Assembly (NCBI GenBank): GCA_031259605.1
Contig: JAIRLE010000120.1
Coordinates: forward strand, 1 to 12,637
Length of the DNA stretch: 12,637 bases
Origin: Zoogloeaceae bacterium
GTDB lineage: Bacteria; Pseudomonadota; Gammaproteobacteria; Burkholderiales; Rhodocyclaceae
Reading direction: 5' to 3'
The notes under the pieces are model-generated. The model had not been told where the DNA came from, ran no database searches, and saw only the letters and a list, made by a program, of their open reading frames with translations. A program made the translations under genes and the position numbers. This document shows, piece by piece, positions 6,541 to 12,637 of the stretch; position 1 is the stretch's first letter; each line of letters begins with the position of its first letter.

Positions 6541-7377
6541 TCAGGAAAGCAGCGCCTTGCGGGTTTCCTCGAAATCGCGTTCGATACGCGCCAGCACGGG
6601 AAGAAGCTGTGCTTCGTCCAGCGCCAGACGCTGCCAGGCGGCAGCGGAAAGACAGGGAATGGGCGCGTCGTCCTCCATGAGCGCGTGCGCCAGGATGTCG
6701 GCAAGATGCAGGAGATCGGCGGCCTCGCTCTCGGGTGCGTGATGTTGGGCAATGGCGGCGGCAAATTCGGACGGCAAACCCCATTGCGCCGCCAGCAGCG
6801 CGCCCGCCTGGGCGTGTTCGACGCCGAGCAGGGCGCGTTCGATTTCCAGGCGCATGACGGCGCATCCATCCGTGCGGACAATCACCTGGCGATACTCATC
6901 CGGAAAACAGCTGGCCAGCAGCAGTTGGCCAATATCGTGCAGAAGGCCGTGGGTAAAGGCAATGTCCGGGTTCTTGCGGCAAACGGTCGCCAGCGCGCGC
7001 GCGGCAACGGCAACCGAGATGGAATGCCGCCAGAACGCCATCTCGTCAAAACCCGCGCAGGGCGGACGAGTAATGGCGCGCATGGCGGCGACGTTCAGCA
7101 CCAGCGTATAGAGCGTACGCAGACCGAGCACGACAATGGCGTCATCAATGCTCGCCACCCGCCCGCTCAGGCCGTAAAAGGAAGAATTCGCCAGACGCAG
7201 CATCCGCAGCGCCAGACCCTGATCGGCGCAAATGCGTTGCGCCAGGATGGAAAAGTTCAGATCATCGGCATGTTCCAGGTCCGCCAGCAGACCAGCGATC
7301 AACGGCGGCAATCCCGGCAGCGCGGCAATGGCCTGTTGCAGGCGCGCTTCGCTCAAAAGGGGCGGCGTCCCGCTCAT
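6541..7377 (-). CDS. HDOD-domain signalling protein
   Basis: This 278-residue protein is a nearly complete HDOD domain. These domains occur in bacterial signalling proteins, often next to response regulators, and their biochemical output is generally unknown. It has the typical start (LPGLPPLIAGLLADLEHADD), the DQGLALRMLRLANSSFYGL segment and the IDDAIVVLGLRTL segment. It keeps His118, His147-Asp148 (HGLLHDIGQ), His188 and a His212-His213 pair, so metal binding is conceivable, although many HDOD proteins have lost the HD activity. The ATG overlaps the stop of the upstream 60-aa gene by 4 nt, with GAGGG about 9 nt before it. It is the last gene of the minus-strand run that starts with minD. 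Confidence 0.88.
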   Translation of the reverse strand: MSGTPPLLSEARLQQAIAALPGLPPLIAGLLADLEHADDLNFSILAQRICADQGLALRMLRLANSSFYGLSGRVASIDDAIVVLGLRTLYTLVLNVAAMRAITRPPCAGFDEMAFWRHSISVAVAARALATVCRKNPDIAFTHGLLHDIGQLLLASCFPDEYRQVIVRTDGCAVMRLEIERALLGVEHAQAGALLAAQWGLPSEFAAAIAQHHAPESEAADLLHLADILAHALMEDDAPIPCLSAAAWQRLALDEAQLLPVLARIERDFEETRKALLS

Positions 7378-7556
7378 GCGCTGCCGCCCTCAAGCTGCCG
7401 AAGGCGGTAACGAATCAGTATCCGGCAGAGTTCCCGCGCGCCGGAATGCGCGCCCGCATGGACAAAGCGCGCCTTCAGCGCGCGGGCGATCTCGTTTTCC
7501 CTTTCCGTCTTTTGCCGCGCCGCCTCTCCCGTCTGGCCGGTGTTTTCGCTGGTCAT
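7374..7556 (-). CDS. Small 60-aa protein coupled to both neighbours
   Basis: This 60-residue charged protein (MTSENTGQTGEAARQKTERE to RYRLRQLEGGSA) is predicted to be mostly helical and has no signal peptide or recognised family. Both ends use ATGA overlaps: its start overlaps the response-regulator stop at 7553-7556, and its stop overlaps the HDOD start at 7374-7377. AAGG lies upstream of the ATG. The double coupling is the main evidence that it is real; it may be a partner or adaptor of the regulator or HDOD protein. A longer in-frame extension upstream to 7700 lies entirely inside the regulator gene and is unlikely. Confidence 0.7.
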   Translation of the reverse strand: MTSENTGQTGEAARQKTERENEIARALKARFVHAGAHSGARELCRILIRYRLRQLEGGSA

Positions 7557-8386
7557 TCTGCCGCCTTGTCGGGGATGAAGATGAAAAGTTTGCCGCTGGC
7601 CGCTGAATGCCGGCCCAGCGCGCGGCGGAAAAGACGGTAGGGGCGCGCGTCCGGCGCGATGAAGACCATGCCCTCTCCTTTGCCCGCATCCGCCGCGCAC
7701 AGCAGTTCCGGCGGCAGCAGGGCGGAAATCTGCCGACCGAGAAACAGGGCTTGGGCGTTACCGCCAAAAACCTGTTGCGCCGCCTCGTTGATGGCGGCGA
7801 TCATGCCGGAATCATCGACGCCCAAAAGCGGCAAAGGCAGAATCTGCATGACTTCATGCAGGACATCCAGCACCTTTTCATCGCGCAAAAGCTGGTGCTG
7901 CTTTTCTTCCAGCAATGCCTGGAGACGTTGGTTGGCGAGGATCAGATTCCGATTGGCCTGGGAAAGCTCCGCCGTCAGCCGCCGGTTATCGTCCGTGAGT
8001 TCCTTGTGGGCAAAGGCTTCGCGCAACGCGGCACGTAGTTGCTCGTCATCCCAGGGCTTGGTGAGGAATTTATAGATCGCGCCCTCATTTACCGTCTTGG
8101 CGATGGACTGGATCTCCAGATAGCCGGTGAGTACCATGCGCACACAGTACGGCTGGACGATCCGCGCCTGGCTCAGGAACTCCACGCCGCTCATGTGTTG
8201 CATCCGCTGCTCGCTGAGAATCACGTCTACAGGCTGCTTTTCCAGGATGCCCAGCCCGGCCGCGCCCCCCAGGGCAGTGAGGATACTGTAGCCGTCCGGA
8301 CGCAACATGCGCCGCAGGGCAGCAAGCACGTCGGCTTTGTCGTCAACCAGCAGCAGGGTGCGCGGAGGACGGGCAGACGCTTCCAT
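7553..8386 (-). CDS. Response regulator with REC, coiled-coil and PAS-like domains; phospho-acceptor Asp replaced by Glu
   Basis: This 277-residue protein has a receiver domain at about 10-122, a heptad-rich linker at about 127-170 and a PAS-like domain at about 171-275. The receiver has the acidic pair Asp15-Asp16 (LLVDDKAD), Thr87 (VLTGY) and Lys110 (FLTKPW), as in RpfG-type regulators. The residue where these proteins carry the phosphorylated Asp (SDxRMP) is Glu59 (ILSEQRM, codon GAG). Glu at this site often mimics phosphorylation, so the protein may be locked on or respond through the PAS domain. There is no DNA-binding or enzymatic output domain, so output is probably by protein contact. 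It starts 3 nt after the prk stop. Confidence 0.88.
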   Translation of the reverse strand: MEASARPPRTLLLVDDKADVLAALRRMLRPDGYSILTALGGAAGLGILEKQPVDVILSEQRMQHMSGVEFLSQARIVQPYCVRMVLTGYLEIQSIAKTVNEGAIYKFLTKPWDDEQLRAALREAFAHKELTDDNRRLTAELSQANRNLILANQRLQALLEEKQHQLLRDEKVLDVLHEVMQILPLPLLGVDDSGMIAAINEAAQQVFGGNAQALFLGRQISALLPPELLCAADAGKGEGMVFIAPDARPYRLFRRALGRHSAASGKLFIFIPDKAAE

Positions 8387-8389
8387 CGT

Positions 8390-9265
8390 TCAATCGTCGC
8401 CGTGCCGCAACGCCATCAGACGCCAGATGAGCGGCGTGAAAATCAACTGCATGGCCAGATCCTGACGATCGCCAGGAATCACGATCGTATTGGCGCGGCT
8501 CATGAAAGCGCCCCGGATCATGCTGAGCAGATAGGGGAAATCCACGCCTCTGGGATTGGCGAAGCGAATGACCACCAGCGATTCGCTGTTGGCGGGAATA
8601 TCGCGCGCGCCCACCGGGTCCGAGGTATCGACCACGGGCACACGTTGGAAATTGATGTGCGTCAGATTGAATTGCGGCACGACGTATTGCAGATAATCGG
8701 GCATGCGCGCGAGTATGGCGCGGGTGACGGCCTCGCGGGAATAGCCGCGCATCCGGGTATCACGATGGATTTTCTGTATCCATTCCAGATTGGCGACTGG
8801 CGTGATGCCGATCAGCAGATCCGGATGCCGCGCCACATCCATCTCCGGCGTGCGTACCGCGCCATGCAGTCCCTCGTAGAACAACAGATCGGTATTGGGC
8901 GGCAGGTCTTCCCAAGGCGTGAAGGAGCCGGGCGGCTGGCCGTAGCGTTCGGCTTCCTCCCGGTCATGCAGGTAATGACGGTATTTTCCCGTGCCGCTTT
9001 CGGCATAGACGCGAAACAAGGTTTCCAGCTCGGCAAAGAGATTGGTCTCCGGTCCGAAAAGTGAAACGCGCGGCTCGCCCTGTTCCTCGCGCGCGTCATT
9101 CATGCGGCGCAGGACGGCACGTTCGTAACGATGGAAACTGTCGCCCTCAACAATGGCCGCATTCACCCCCTCGCGCCGGAAAATACCCTCGAAGACCGCG
9201 CGCACCGTGCTCGTCCCCGCGCCGGAGGAACCCGTAATGGCGATAATGGGATGACGGGCGGACAT
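8390..9265 (-). CDS. prk: Phosphoribulokinase (proteobacterial type)
   Basis: This enzyme phosphorylates ribulose 5-phosphate with ATP to ribulose 1,5-bisphosphate, the CO2 acceptor of the Calvin cycle. The 291 residues match the short octameric class. The P-loop is GSSGAGTST (12-20). Residues known from the Rhodobacter enzyme fall at the same numbers: Asp42, His45 and Arg49 (EGDSFHRYER), Glu131 (FYEGLHG), and Arg168, Asp169 and Arg173. The C-terminal SRANTIVIPGDRQDLAMQLIFTP resembles CbbP of autotrophs (also called cbbP). A PrkB-like orphan as in E. coli, outside a Calvin cycle, is the alternative. It follows minE by 9 nt with no strong ribosome site. No RuBisCO gene is in the window. Confidence 0.92.
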   Translation of the reverse strand: MSARHPIIAITGSSGAGTSTVRAVFEGIFRREGVNAAIVEGDSFHRYERAVLRRMNDAREEQGEPRVSLFGPETNLFAELETLFRVYAESGTGKYRHYLHDREEAERYGQPPGSFTPWEDLPPNTDLLFYEGLHGAVRTPEMDVARHPDLLIGITPVANLEWIQKIHRDTRMRGYSREAVTRAILARMPDYLQYVVPQFNLTHINFQRVPVVDTSDPVGARDIPANSESLVVIRFANPRGVDFPYLLSMIRGAFMSRANTIVIPGDRQDLAMQLIFTPLIWRLMALRHGDD

Positions 9266-9274
9266 GACGGAATT

Positions 9275-9565
9275 TCAAGGGGCGGAGACAAAGGCGGCGG
9301 GACGGATTTCCGGCAGCATGATGTTGACTTCCAGTATCTCGCAGTTGTCTTCCCTTTCCAGGGAAACCTTGATGTCTTCGGGATTGACGGCCACATAACG
9401 GGAAATCACGGCGACCAGATCCTTTTGCAGCGCGGGCAGGAAATCCGGCGTATTGTTCTGGGCGTTGCGCTCATGCGCGATGACGAGTTGCAGCCGCTCC
9501 CTGGCAATGTCTGCCGTCCGGGGCTTGTGCCGGAACAGGCGGGAAAAGAGGGAACTCATGCTCAT
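9275..9565 (-). CDS. minE: Cell division topological specificity factor MinE
   Basis: MinE stimulates the MinD ATPase at the membrane and drives pole-to-pole oscillation so that FtsZ assembles at mid-cell. The protein has the N-terminal amphipathic membrane-binding segment (SSLFSRLFRHK), the MinD-contact helix (TADIARERLQLVIAHER) and the C-terminal dimerisation domain ending near ILEVNIMLPE. It is slightly long, at 96 residues. The first ATG (9565) overlaps the minD stop; the second ATG (9559, 94 residues) has better spacing to the G-rich Shine-Dalgarno and may be the true start. Confidence 0.93.
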   Translation of the reverse strand: MSMSSLFSRLFRHKPRTADIARERLQLVIAHERNAQNNTPDFLPALQKDLVAVISRYVAVNPEDIKVSLEREDNCEILEVNIMLPEIRPAAFVSAP

Positions 9566-10383
9566 TTCCCCCCGAACAGGCGTTTCAGCAGCCCCGGTCT
9601 TTCATAATCCACGAAGCGCATGGGCTGCGTTTCGCCCAGGAAGCGGGCGACGACATCCTTGTAGGCTTCCGCCACGTCGGAATCCGGCAGATGGATGGCG
9701 GGCGTACCCTGATTGGAGGCATGCAGCACGGTTTCGGATTCGGGAATGACGCCGATGATGGGAATGCGCAGAATTTCCTGAATGTCCTTGTAAGAGAGCA
9801 TTTCGCCTTCATCGACCCGCCTGGGCGAATAGCGGGTAATCAACAGATGCTCCTTGACGGGTTCCTCTCCATTGATGGCGCGCCGCGACTTCGCCTGCAA
9901 GATGCCGAGTATGCGATCGGAGTCACGCACGGAAGAGACCTCCGGATTGGAGACGACCAGCGCTTCGTCCGCGAAGGTGAGCGCCATGACGGCACCGTGC
10001 TCGATACCGGCGGGCGAATCGCAGACGACGTACTCGAAGCCCATGTGTTCGAGTTCGTGGAGGACTTTTTCCACGCCTTCCTCGCTCAGATCGTCCTTGT
10101 CGCGGGTCTGCGAGGCGGGCAGCACGTAGAGATTGCCGTTTTCACAGTGCTTGTCCTTGATCAGCGCCTGATTCAGCGTGGCCTGTCCGTTGATGACATT
10201 GATCAGGTCATACACCACGCGCCGCTCGCAGCCCATGATGAGATCCAGGTTCCTGAGGCCCACGTCGAAATCAATCACGGCAGTCTTGAAGCCACGCAGG
10301 GCAAGCCCGGAAGCGAAACAGGCGCTGGTCGTGGTCTTGCCCACGCCGCCCTTGCCGGAGGTCACAACAATGATGCGGGTCAC
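9562..10383 (-). CDS. minD: Septum site-determining ATPase MinD
   Basis: MinD is a ParA-family ATPase that binds the membrane as an ATP dimer, recruits the inhibitor MinC and is released by MinE. The 273 residues start at GTG (10383), with GGAGAA 6 nt before it. The deviant Walker A motif is GKGGVGKTT (Lys11, Lys16) and the switch I region is VIDFDVGLRNLD (Asp38, Asp40). The C-terminus PGLLKRLFGGK is the amphipathic membrane-targeting helix. In most relatives minC lies directly upstream; here the upstream neighbour is a divergent hydratase gene 155 bases away, so minC is not in this operon. Confidence 0.97.
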   Translation of the reverse strand: MTRIIVVTSGKGGVGKTTTSACFASGLALRGFKTAVIDFDVGLRNLDLIMGCERRVVYDLINVINGQATLNQALIKDKHCENGNLYVLPASQTRDKDDLSEEGVEKVLHELEHMGFEYVVCDSPAGIEHGAVMALTFADEALVVSNPEVSSVRDSDRILGILQAKSRRAINGEEPVKEHLLITRYSPRRVDEGEMLSYKDIQEILRIPIIGVIPESETVLHASNQGTPAIHLPDSDVAEAYKDVVARFLGETQPMRFVDYERPGLLKRLFGGK

Positions 10384-10411
10384 GGAACTTCTCCAGAATT
10401 TGAAAAAGCGA

Positions 10412-10440
10412 ATTTTACGGGCTTTTTTCCTTTTTTGCGG
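10412..10440 (-). promoter_or_regulatory. Possible promoter of the minD operon
   Basis: On the minus strand TAAAAT (10417-10412) could be a -10 box with a weak CCGCAA at the -35 position (10440-10435) and 17-nt spacing. This would start transcription about 20 nt before the GTG of minD. The A/T-rich runs between the divergent genes favour a promoter region, but the -35 match is poor. Confidence 0.3.
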
Positions 10441-10498
10441 CGCATCAACAATGACAATTTTACGTTCGCCATTCGCCGCCTTCCCGCTTTCGATCCCT

Positions 10499-10504
10499 TA
10501 TAAT
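10499..10504 (+). promoter_or_regulatory. Perfect -10 box before the phaJ-like gene
   Basis: TATAAT lies 34 bases before the ATG at 10539. No good -35 hexamer is present at 16-18 nt spacing (the sequence there is GC-rich), so an activator or a weak promoter is likely. Confidence 0.45.
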
Positions 10505-10526
10505 CCGCCTTCCATGCCCATTTCAC

Positions 10527-10532
10527 AGGAGA
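10527..10532 (+). promoter_or_regulatory. Ribosome binding site of the phaJ-like gene
   Basis: AGGAGA with 6-nt spacing to the ATG at 10539 is a strong Shine-Dalgarno and fixes the start. Confidence 0.7.
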
Positions 10533-10538
10533 ATTTTC

Positions 10539-10970
10539 ATGAATGCCCAGAATGGCTACAACATCGAAGACCTGACCGTCGGCCAAAGCGCCAGCGTTTC
10601 CAAGACCATCACCGACGCCGACATCGTGCTTTTTTCCGGCGTTTCCACCGACACCAACGCCGTGCACCTGAACGAGGAATTCGCCAAGACCACCATGTTC
10701 GGCGGACGCATTGCCCACGGGATGCTTTCCGCCGGACTGATTTCCGCCGTGCTCGGCAACCGCCTGCCCGGCCCCGGCACCATCTACCTGGGACAGACCC
10801 TGAAATTCAAGGCCCCCGTGCGTCCCGGCGATACGGTCACGGCAACCGCCACTGTCAAGGAAATCATCGTCGAAAAAAAACGTGCCGTGCTGGAAACCGT
10901 ATGCACCGTCAATGGCAAGCCGGTCATCGAGGGCGAAGCCACCATGCTGTGCACCAGCGGCAAGGACTGA
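10539..10970 (+). CDS. phaJ: MaoC-like (R)-specific enoyl-CoA hydratase
   Basis: This family hydrates trans-2-enoyl-CoA to (R)-3-hydroxyacyl-CoA and in many bacteria feeds beta-oxidation intermediates into polyhydroxyalkanoate synthesis. The 143-residue single hot-dog domain contains the hydratase motif with the catalytic pair Asp38 and His43 (STDTNAVHLNEEFA) followed by GGRIAHGMLSAGLIS, as in Aeromonas PhaJ. The C-terminal strands (YLGQTLKFKAPVRPGDTVTA) are typical. MaoC hydratases vary in substrate range, so a short-chain PHA role is likely but not certain. It is divergent from minD, and pyrF follows 127 nt downstream. Confidence 0.85.
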   Translation: MNAQNGYNIEDLTVGQSASVSKTITDADIVLFSGVSTDTNAVHLNEEFAKTTMFGGRIAHGMLSAGLISAVLGNRLPGPGTIYLGQTLKFKAPVRPGDTVTATATVKEIIVEKKRAVLETVCTVNGKPVIEGEATMLCTSGKD

Positions 10971-10975
10971 CGCCC

Positions 10976-10996
10976 GCATGCCGGGGCGCGGCATGC
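10976..10996 (+). other. GC-rich hairpin between phaJ and pyrF
   Basis: GCATGCC and GGCATGC form a 7-bp stem with a 7-nt loop just after the phaJ stop. There is no T-tract, so it may slow polymerase or protect the mRNA 3' end; it is not a standard intrinsic terminator. Confidence 0.3.
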
Positions 10997-11097
10997 CGCA
11001 TCCCGGCCCTTTGCCCCTCCGCAAGACTCGCGCGCCACGCAACGCGGCAGACACGCAAGGTTTGTCCGTCCCCGACGATTTTCCGCCCACGCCCGCC

Positions 11098-11937
11098 ATG
11101 ACCTTCATACAGACCCTCGCCGCCGCCTGGAAAAAAAACGATTCCCTGCTCTGTGTCGGACTCGACCCCGATCCCGCGCGCTTCCCCGCGCATTTGCGCG
11201 GAAAGGGCGACGCCATTTTTGAATTCTGCAAGGCCATCGTGGCGGCGACCGCCGATCTGGTCTGCGCCTTCAAGCCGCAGATTGCCTATTTTGCCGCCCA
11301 TCGCGCCGAAGACCAGTTGGAAGCGTTGATCGCCCATATCCACGCGGCGCATCCCGGCATTCCGGTCATCCTCGACGCCAAGCGCGGCGACATTGGCGCT
11401 ACGGCGGCGCAATACGCCGTGGAAGCCTTCGAGCGTTTTCGCGCCGACGCGCTGACGGTCAATCCCTACATGGGGCGGGATTCCATCGCGCCGTACCTGG
11501 CCTACACGGACAAGGGCGTCATCCTCCTGTGCCGTACTTCCAATCCCGGCGGCAACGATGTGCAGGCGCTGGATGTGGGCGGCGAACGGCTCTACGAGCG
11601 CGTCGCGCGGCTTGCCGCCGAAGAGTGGAACGATAGCGGCCAATGCGCGCTGGTGGTCGGCGCGACCTACCCCGCCGAACTCGCGCGCGCGCGCGCGCTG
11701 GTCGGCGACATGCCCATCCTGAGTCCGGGCATCGGCGCGCAGGGCGGCGATATTGCCGCCGCGCTCCGCGCCGGACAGACGCGCAATGGAACGGGATTGA
11801 TCCTCAATTCCTCCCGCGCCATCCTATACGCCAGCCCCGGCGAACACTACGCCCGCGCCGCCCGCCAAAGCGCGCAAGCCATACACGACGCCATCAACGC
11901 GCAGAGGAGAGGACGCCAGGAAGACAGGAACGCCTGA
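11098..11937 (+). CDS. pyrF: Orotidine 5'-phosphate decarboxylase (type 2)
   Basis: PyrF converts orotidine 5'-phosphate to UMP, the last step of de novo pyrimidine synthesis. The 279-residue length and the motif ILDAKRGDIG (Lys95, Asp98) identify the longer type 2 enzyme known from mycobacteria and many proteobacteria. Supporting segments are LLCVGLDPDPARFP at the N-terminus, FKPQIAYF (Lys59), NPYMGRDS and NSSRAILYA near the C-terminus (phosphate binding). The frame is open further upstream to 10882, but that part overlaps phaJ and lacks family similarity. The ATG at 11098 gives the expected MTFIQTLAAAWKKNDSLLCV start, although no clear Shine-Dalgarno precedes it. Confidence 0.95.
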   Translation: MTFIQTLAAAWKKNDSLLCVGLDPDPARFPAHLRGKGDAIFEFCKAIVAATADLVCAFKPQIAYFAAHRAEDQLEALIAHIHAAHPGIPVILDAKRGDIGATAAQYAVEAFERFRADALTVNPYMGRDSIAPYLAYTDKGVILLCRTSNPGGNDVQALDVGGERLYERVARLAAEEWNDSGQCALVVGATYPAELARARALVGDMPILSPGIGAQGGDIAAALRAGQTRNGTGLILNSSRAILYASPGEHYARAARQSAQAIHDAINAQRRGRQEDRNA

Positions 11938-11963
11938 GAACCCGTCCATGATCCCGGATTGTC

Positions 11964-12087
11964 GTGGGAAGGGGTTTCTCTCCCCTCCCCAATGGCTACG
12001 GTCGAAACCCCGGCCGCGGCCGGGGTCTCAACCTTCGCGCCTTTCTTGCGGGCGGGGTTTCAAACCGGAGTTAGTTTTACGATGAAG
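11964..12087 (-). repeat. Structured intergenic repeat, copy 3 (lacks the terminator end)
   Basis: It matches copy 1 from GGGAAGGGG to the terminal TTTTACGATGA, including the 16-pair stem 12000-12015 with 12018-12033 (loop GC instead of TC, same two wobble positions). The terminator hairpin and one strand of the closing stem are absent; unrelated sequence starts to the left of 11964. The middle module is bounded by exact GGGGTTTC copies at 11971-11978 and 12054-12061. It lies 26 bases after the pyrF stop. Confidence 0.85.
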
Positions 12088-12155
12088 GGGCGATTCACCC
12101 TGGAAAATACGGCTCAGGGATGAACCGCCGCCCCTCTCCCAGCGCCAACGCGCCA

Positions 12156-12179
12156 CCCTCTCCCGCGAGCGGGAGAGGG
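12156..12179. repeat. REP-like palindrome
   Basis: CCCTCTCCCGC pairs perfectly with GCGGGAGAGGG around a 2-nt loop (11 bp). A partial copy of the left arm (CCCCTCTCCC) occurs at about 12131-12140. Palindromes of this CCCTCTCCCGC type are widespread in proteobacterial intergenic regions; assignment to that group is from memory of the motif. Confidence 0.55.
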
Positions 12180-12291
12180 GAAACCCTGGAGACGATGAGC
12201 AGCTTCTGACGCCGCGCCCAAACATGGCTTTTGCTGGCCTTTCGGCCTCCGGCTTCCATCTTTCTTCCTCCGATATACACACAATGCGTGT

Positions 12292-12309
12292 AAAAAAACC
12301 TGTTTTTTT
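12292..12309 (+). other. A/T hairpin
   Basis: AAAAAAAC and GTTTTTTT form a perfect 8-bp stem with a 2-nt loop. The T-run could act as a weak terminator or as an easily melted site. Confidence 0.35.
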
Positions 12310-12437
12310 GCGTTTGCGGCTTGACAAACGCCATAGGATATATGTGATTGATTTTAAATGACTTTATTGATTGTCGAAATTTCAGGCGTCCCGGGAAAAG
12401 CCGATGGCGGCGCGCTTTTTCCGGGTTTTCCCTGTCG

Positions 12438-12493
12438 CTTTCCACAAAGTTATCCACAGGTTTTGGGGGTAATTTGAAAAAACCCTGTCCACA
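12438..12493 (+). promoter_or_regulatory. Cluster of DnaA-box-like sites upstream of priA
   Basis: TTATCCACA at 12450-12458 is a perfect DnaA box (consensus TTATNCACA). CTTTCCACA (12438-12446) and CTGTCCACA (12485-12493) each differ at two positions and have the same orientation. ACAGGTTTT after the central box can pair with AAAACCCTGT around 12478-12488, with one bulged base. An AT-rich stretch with two TGATTG copies (12345, 12368) lies about 70-100 bases to the left. This could be DnaA control of priA or part of a replication origin. Confidence 0.45.
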
Positions 12494-12570
12494 GCGTAAG
12501 TTAGGATGGTTTTCGAGAAATCACTCAAAATATCCGCGCTAACTTCCATTCTCACGCGTATCTTTTTACC

Positions 12571-12637
12571 ATGACCATCGTTCACCTGGCGCTGGATGTT
12601 CCGTTGTACCGTCTGTTCGATTACCACATCGAGGACG
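12571..12637 (+). CDS. priA: Primosomal helicase PriA, N-terminal fragment
   Basis: Only the first 22 residues are in the window (MTIVHLALDVPLYRLFDYHI then ED). The pattern of a hydrophobic strand followed by LDVPL-x-RLFDY is the start of the PriA DNA 3'-end-binding domain. PriA restarts collapsed replication forks. The frame is open to the window edge. No strong Shine-Dalgarno precedes the ATG. Confidence 0.78.
   Translation, partial: MTIVHLALDVPLYRLFDYHIED

Larger units (their letters stand above)
11938..12570. other. Gene-free intergenic region of 633 bases before priA
   Basis: I see no convincing protein or tRNA gene here. The region holds repeat copy 3, a REP-like GC hairpin (12156-12179), an A/T hairpin (12292-12309), an AT-rich stretch (about 12325-12380) and a cluster of DnaA-box-like sites (12438-12493). 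Short open frames in it have unusual composition and run through the repeat. Confidence 0.6.

Noticed and set aside
8039..9064. Long plus-strand open frame (341 codons) opposite prk and the regulator
   Set aside because: It is antisense to two well-supported genes, has no recognisable domain, and its composition is what GC-rich coding DNA gives on the opposite strand. The same applies to the long antisense frames at 253-1155, 1368-2561, 3949-5025 and 9691-10503.
10882..11097. Upstream start for pyrF
   Set aside because: It would overlap phaJ and add about 70 residues unrelated to the PyrF family.
12321..12344. Sigma-70 promoter with TTGACA at 12321
   Set aside because: The only TATA-like hexamer (12339-12344) is 12 nt away, too close, and nothing suitable lies at 16-18 nt.
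12086..12457. Minus-strand open frames in the pyrF-priA gap
   Set aside because: They run through the repeat and palindromes, lack ribosome sites and show no protein-like pattern.

Overview
The window is GC-rich, with the tight codon use and gene content of a proteobacterium, most likely a betaproteobacterium. The hydrogenase small subunit closely resembles Ralstonia HoxK, the minD-minE pair and PriA are of proteobacterial type, and the phosphoribulokinase is the short (about 290 aa) proteobacterial kind. An oxygen-tolerant uptake hydrogenase together with phosphoribulokinase suggests an organism that can use H2 and fix CO2. Genus cannot be named from this sequence alone.

Layout. (1) 1-188, minus strand: N-terminal piece of an unrecognised exported or membrane-anchored protein. 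(2) 265-430: first copy of a structured intergenic repeat whose right end supplies the start codon of hupS. (3) 427-4033, plus strand: hupS-hupL-hupC, a membrane-bound group 1d-type [NiFe] uptake hydrogenase with all the cysteines of the oxygen-tolerant [4Fe-3S] proximal cluster. No maturation gene follows. (4) 4075-6314, plus strand: two exported proteins of unknown role, one Sel1-repeat and one DUF4124. A second repeat copy then acts as a strong rightward terminator between convergent transcription units. (5) 10383-6541, minus strand: a compact six-gene run, minD-minE-prk-response regulator-60-aa protein-HDOD protein, with overlaps of 4 nt or gaps of 3-9 nt. minC is absent from its usual place. 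(6) 10539-11937, plus strand: a PhaJ/MaoC-type enoyl-CoA hydratase and a type 2 PyrF. (7) 11938-12570: no gene; it holds a truncated third repeat copy, a GC-rich REP-like hairpin, an AT-rich stretch and a small cluster of DnaA-box-like sites. (8) 12571 to the end: start of priA.

How the parts work together: HupSL oxidises H2 on the periplasmic side and HupC passes electrons to quinone. Phosphoribulokinase makes the CO2 acceptor ribulose 1,5-bisphosphate. MinD/MinE place the division site. The regulator and HDOD genes, coupled to prk and minDE, could link metabolic or environmental signals to these functions; that link is inference.

The most notable new observation is the three-copy intergenic element. 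In copy 1 it folds into a closed multi-stem structure followed by an intrinsic-terminator-like hairpin. All five non-Watson-Crick positions I found in its stems are G-U wobbles when read on one strand and A-C mismatches on the other. This points to selection at the RNA level on the strand that ends in the U-tract.
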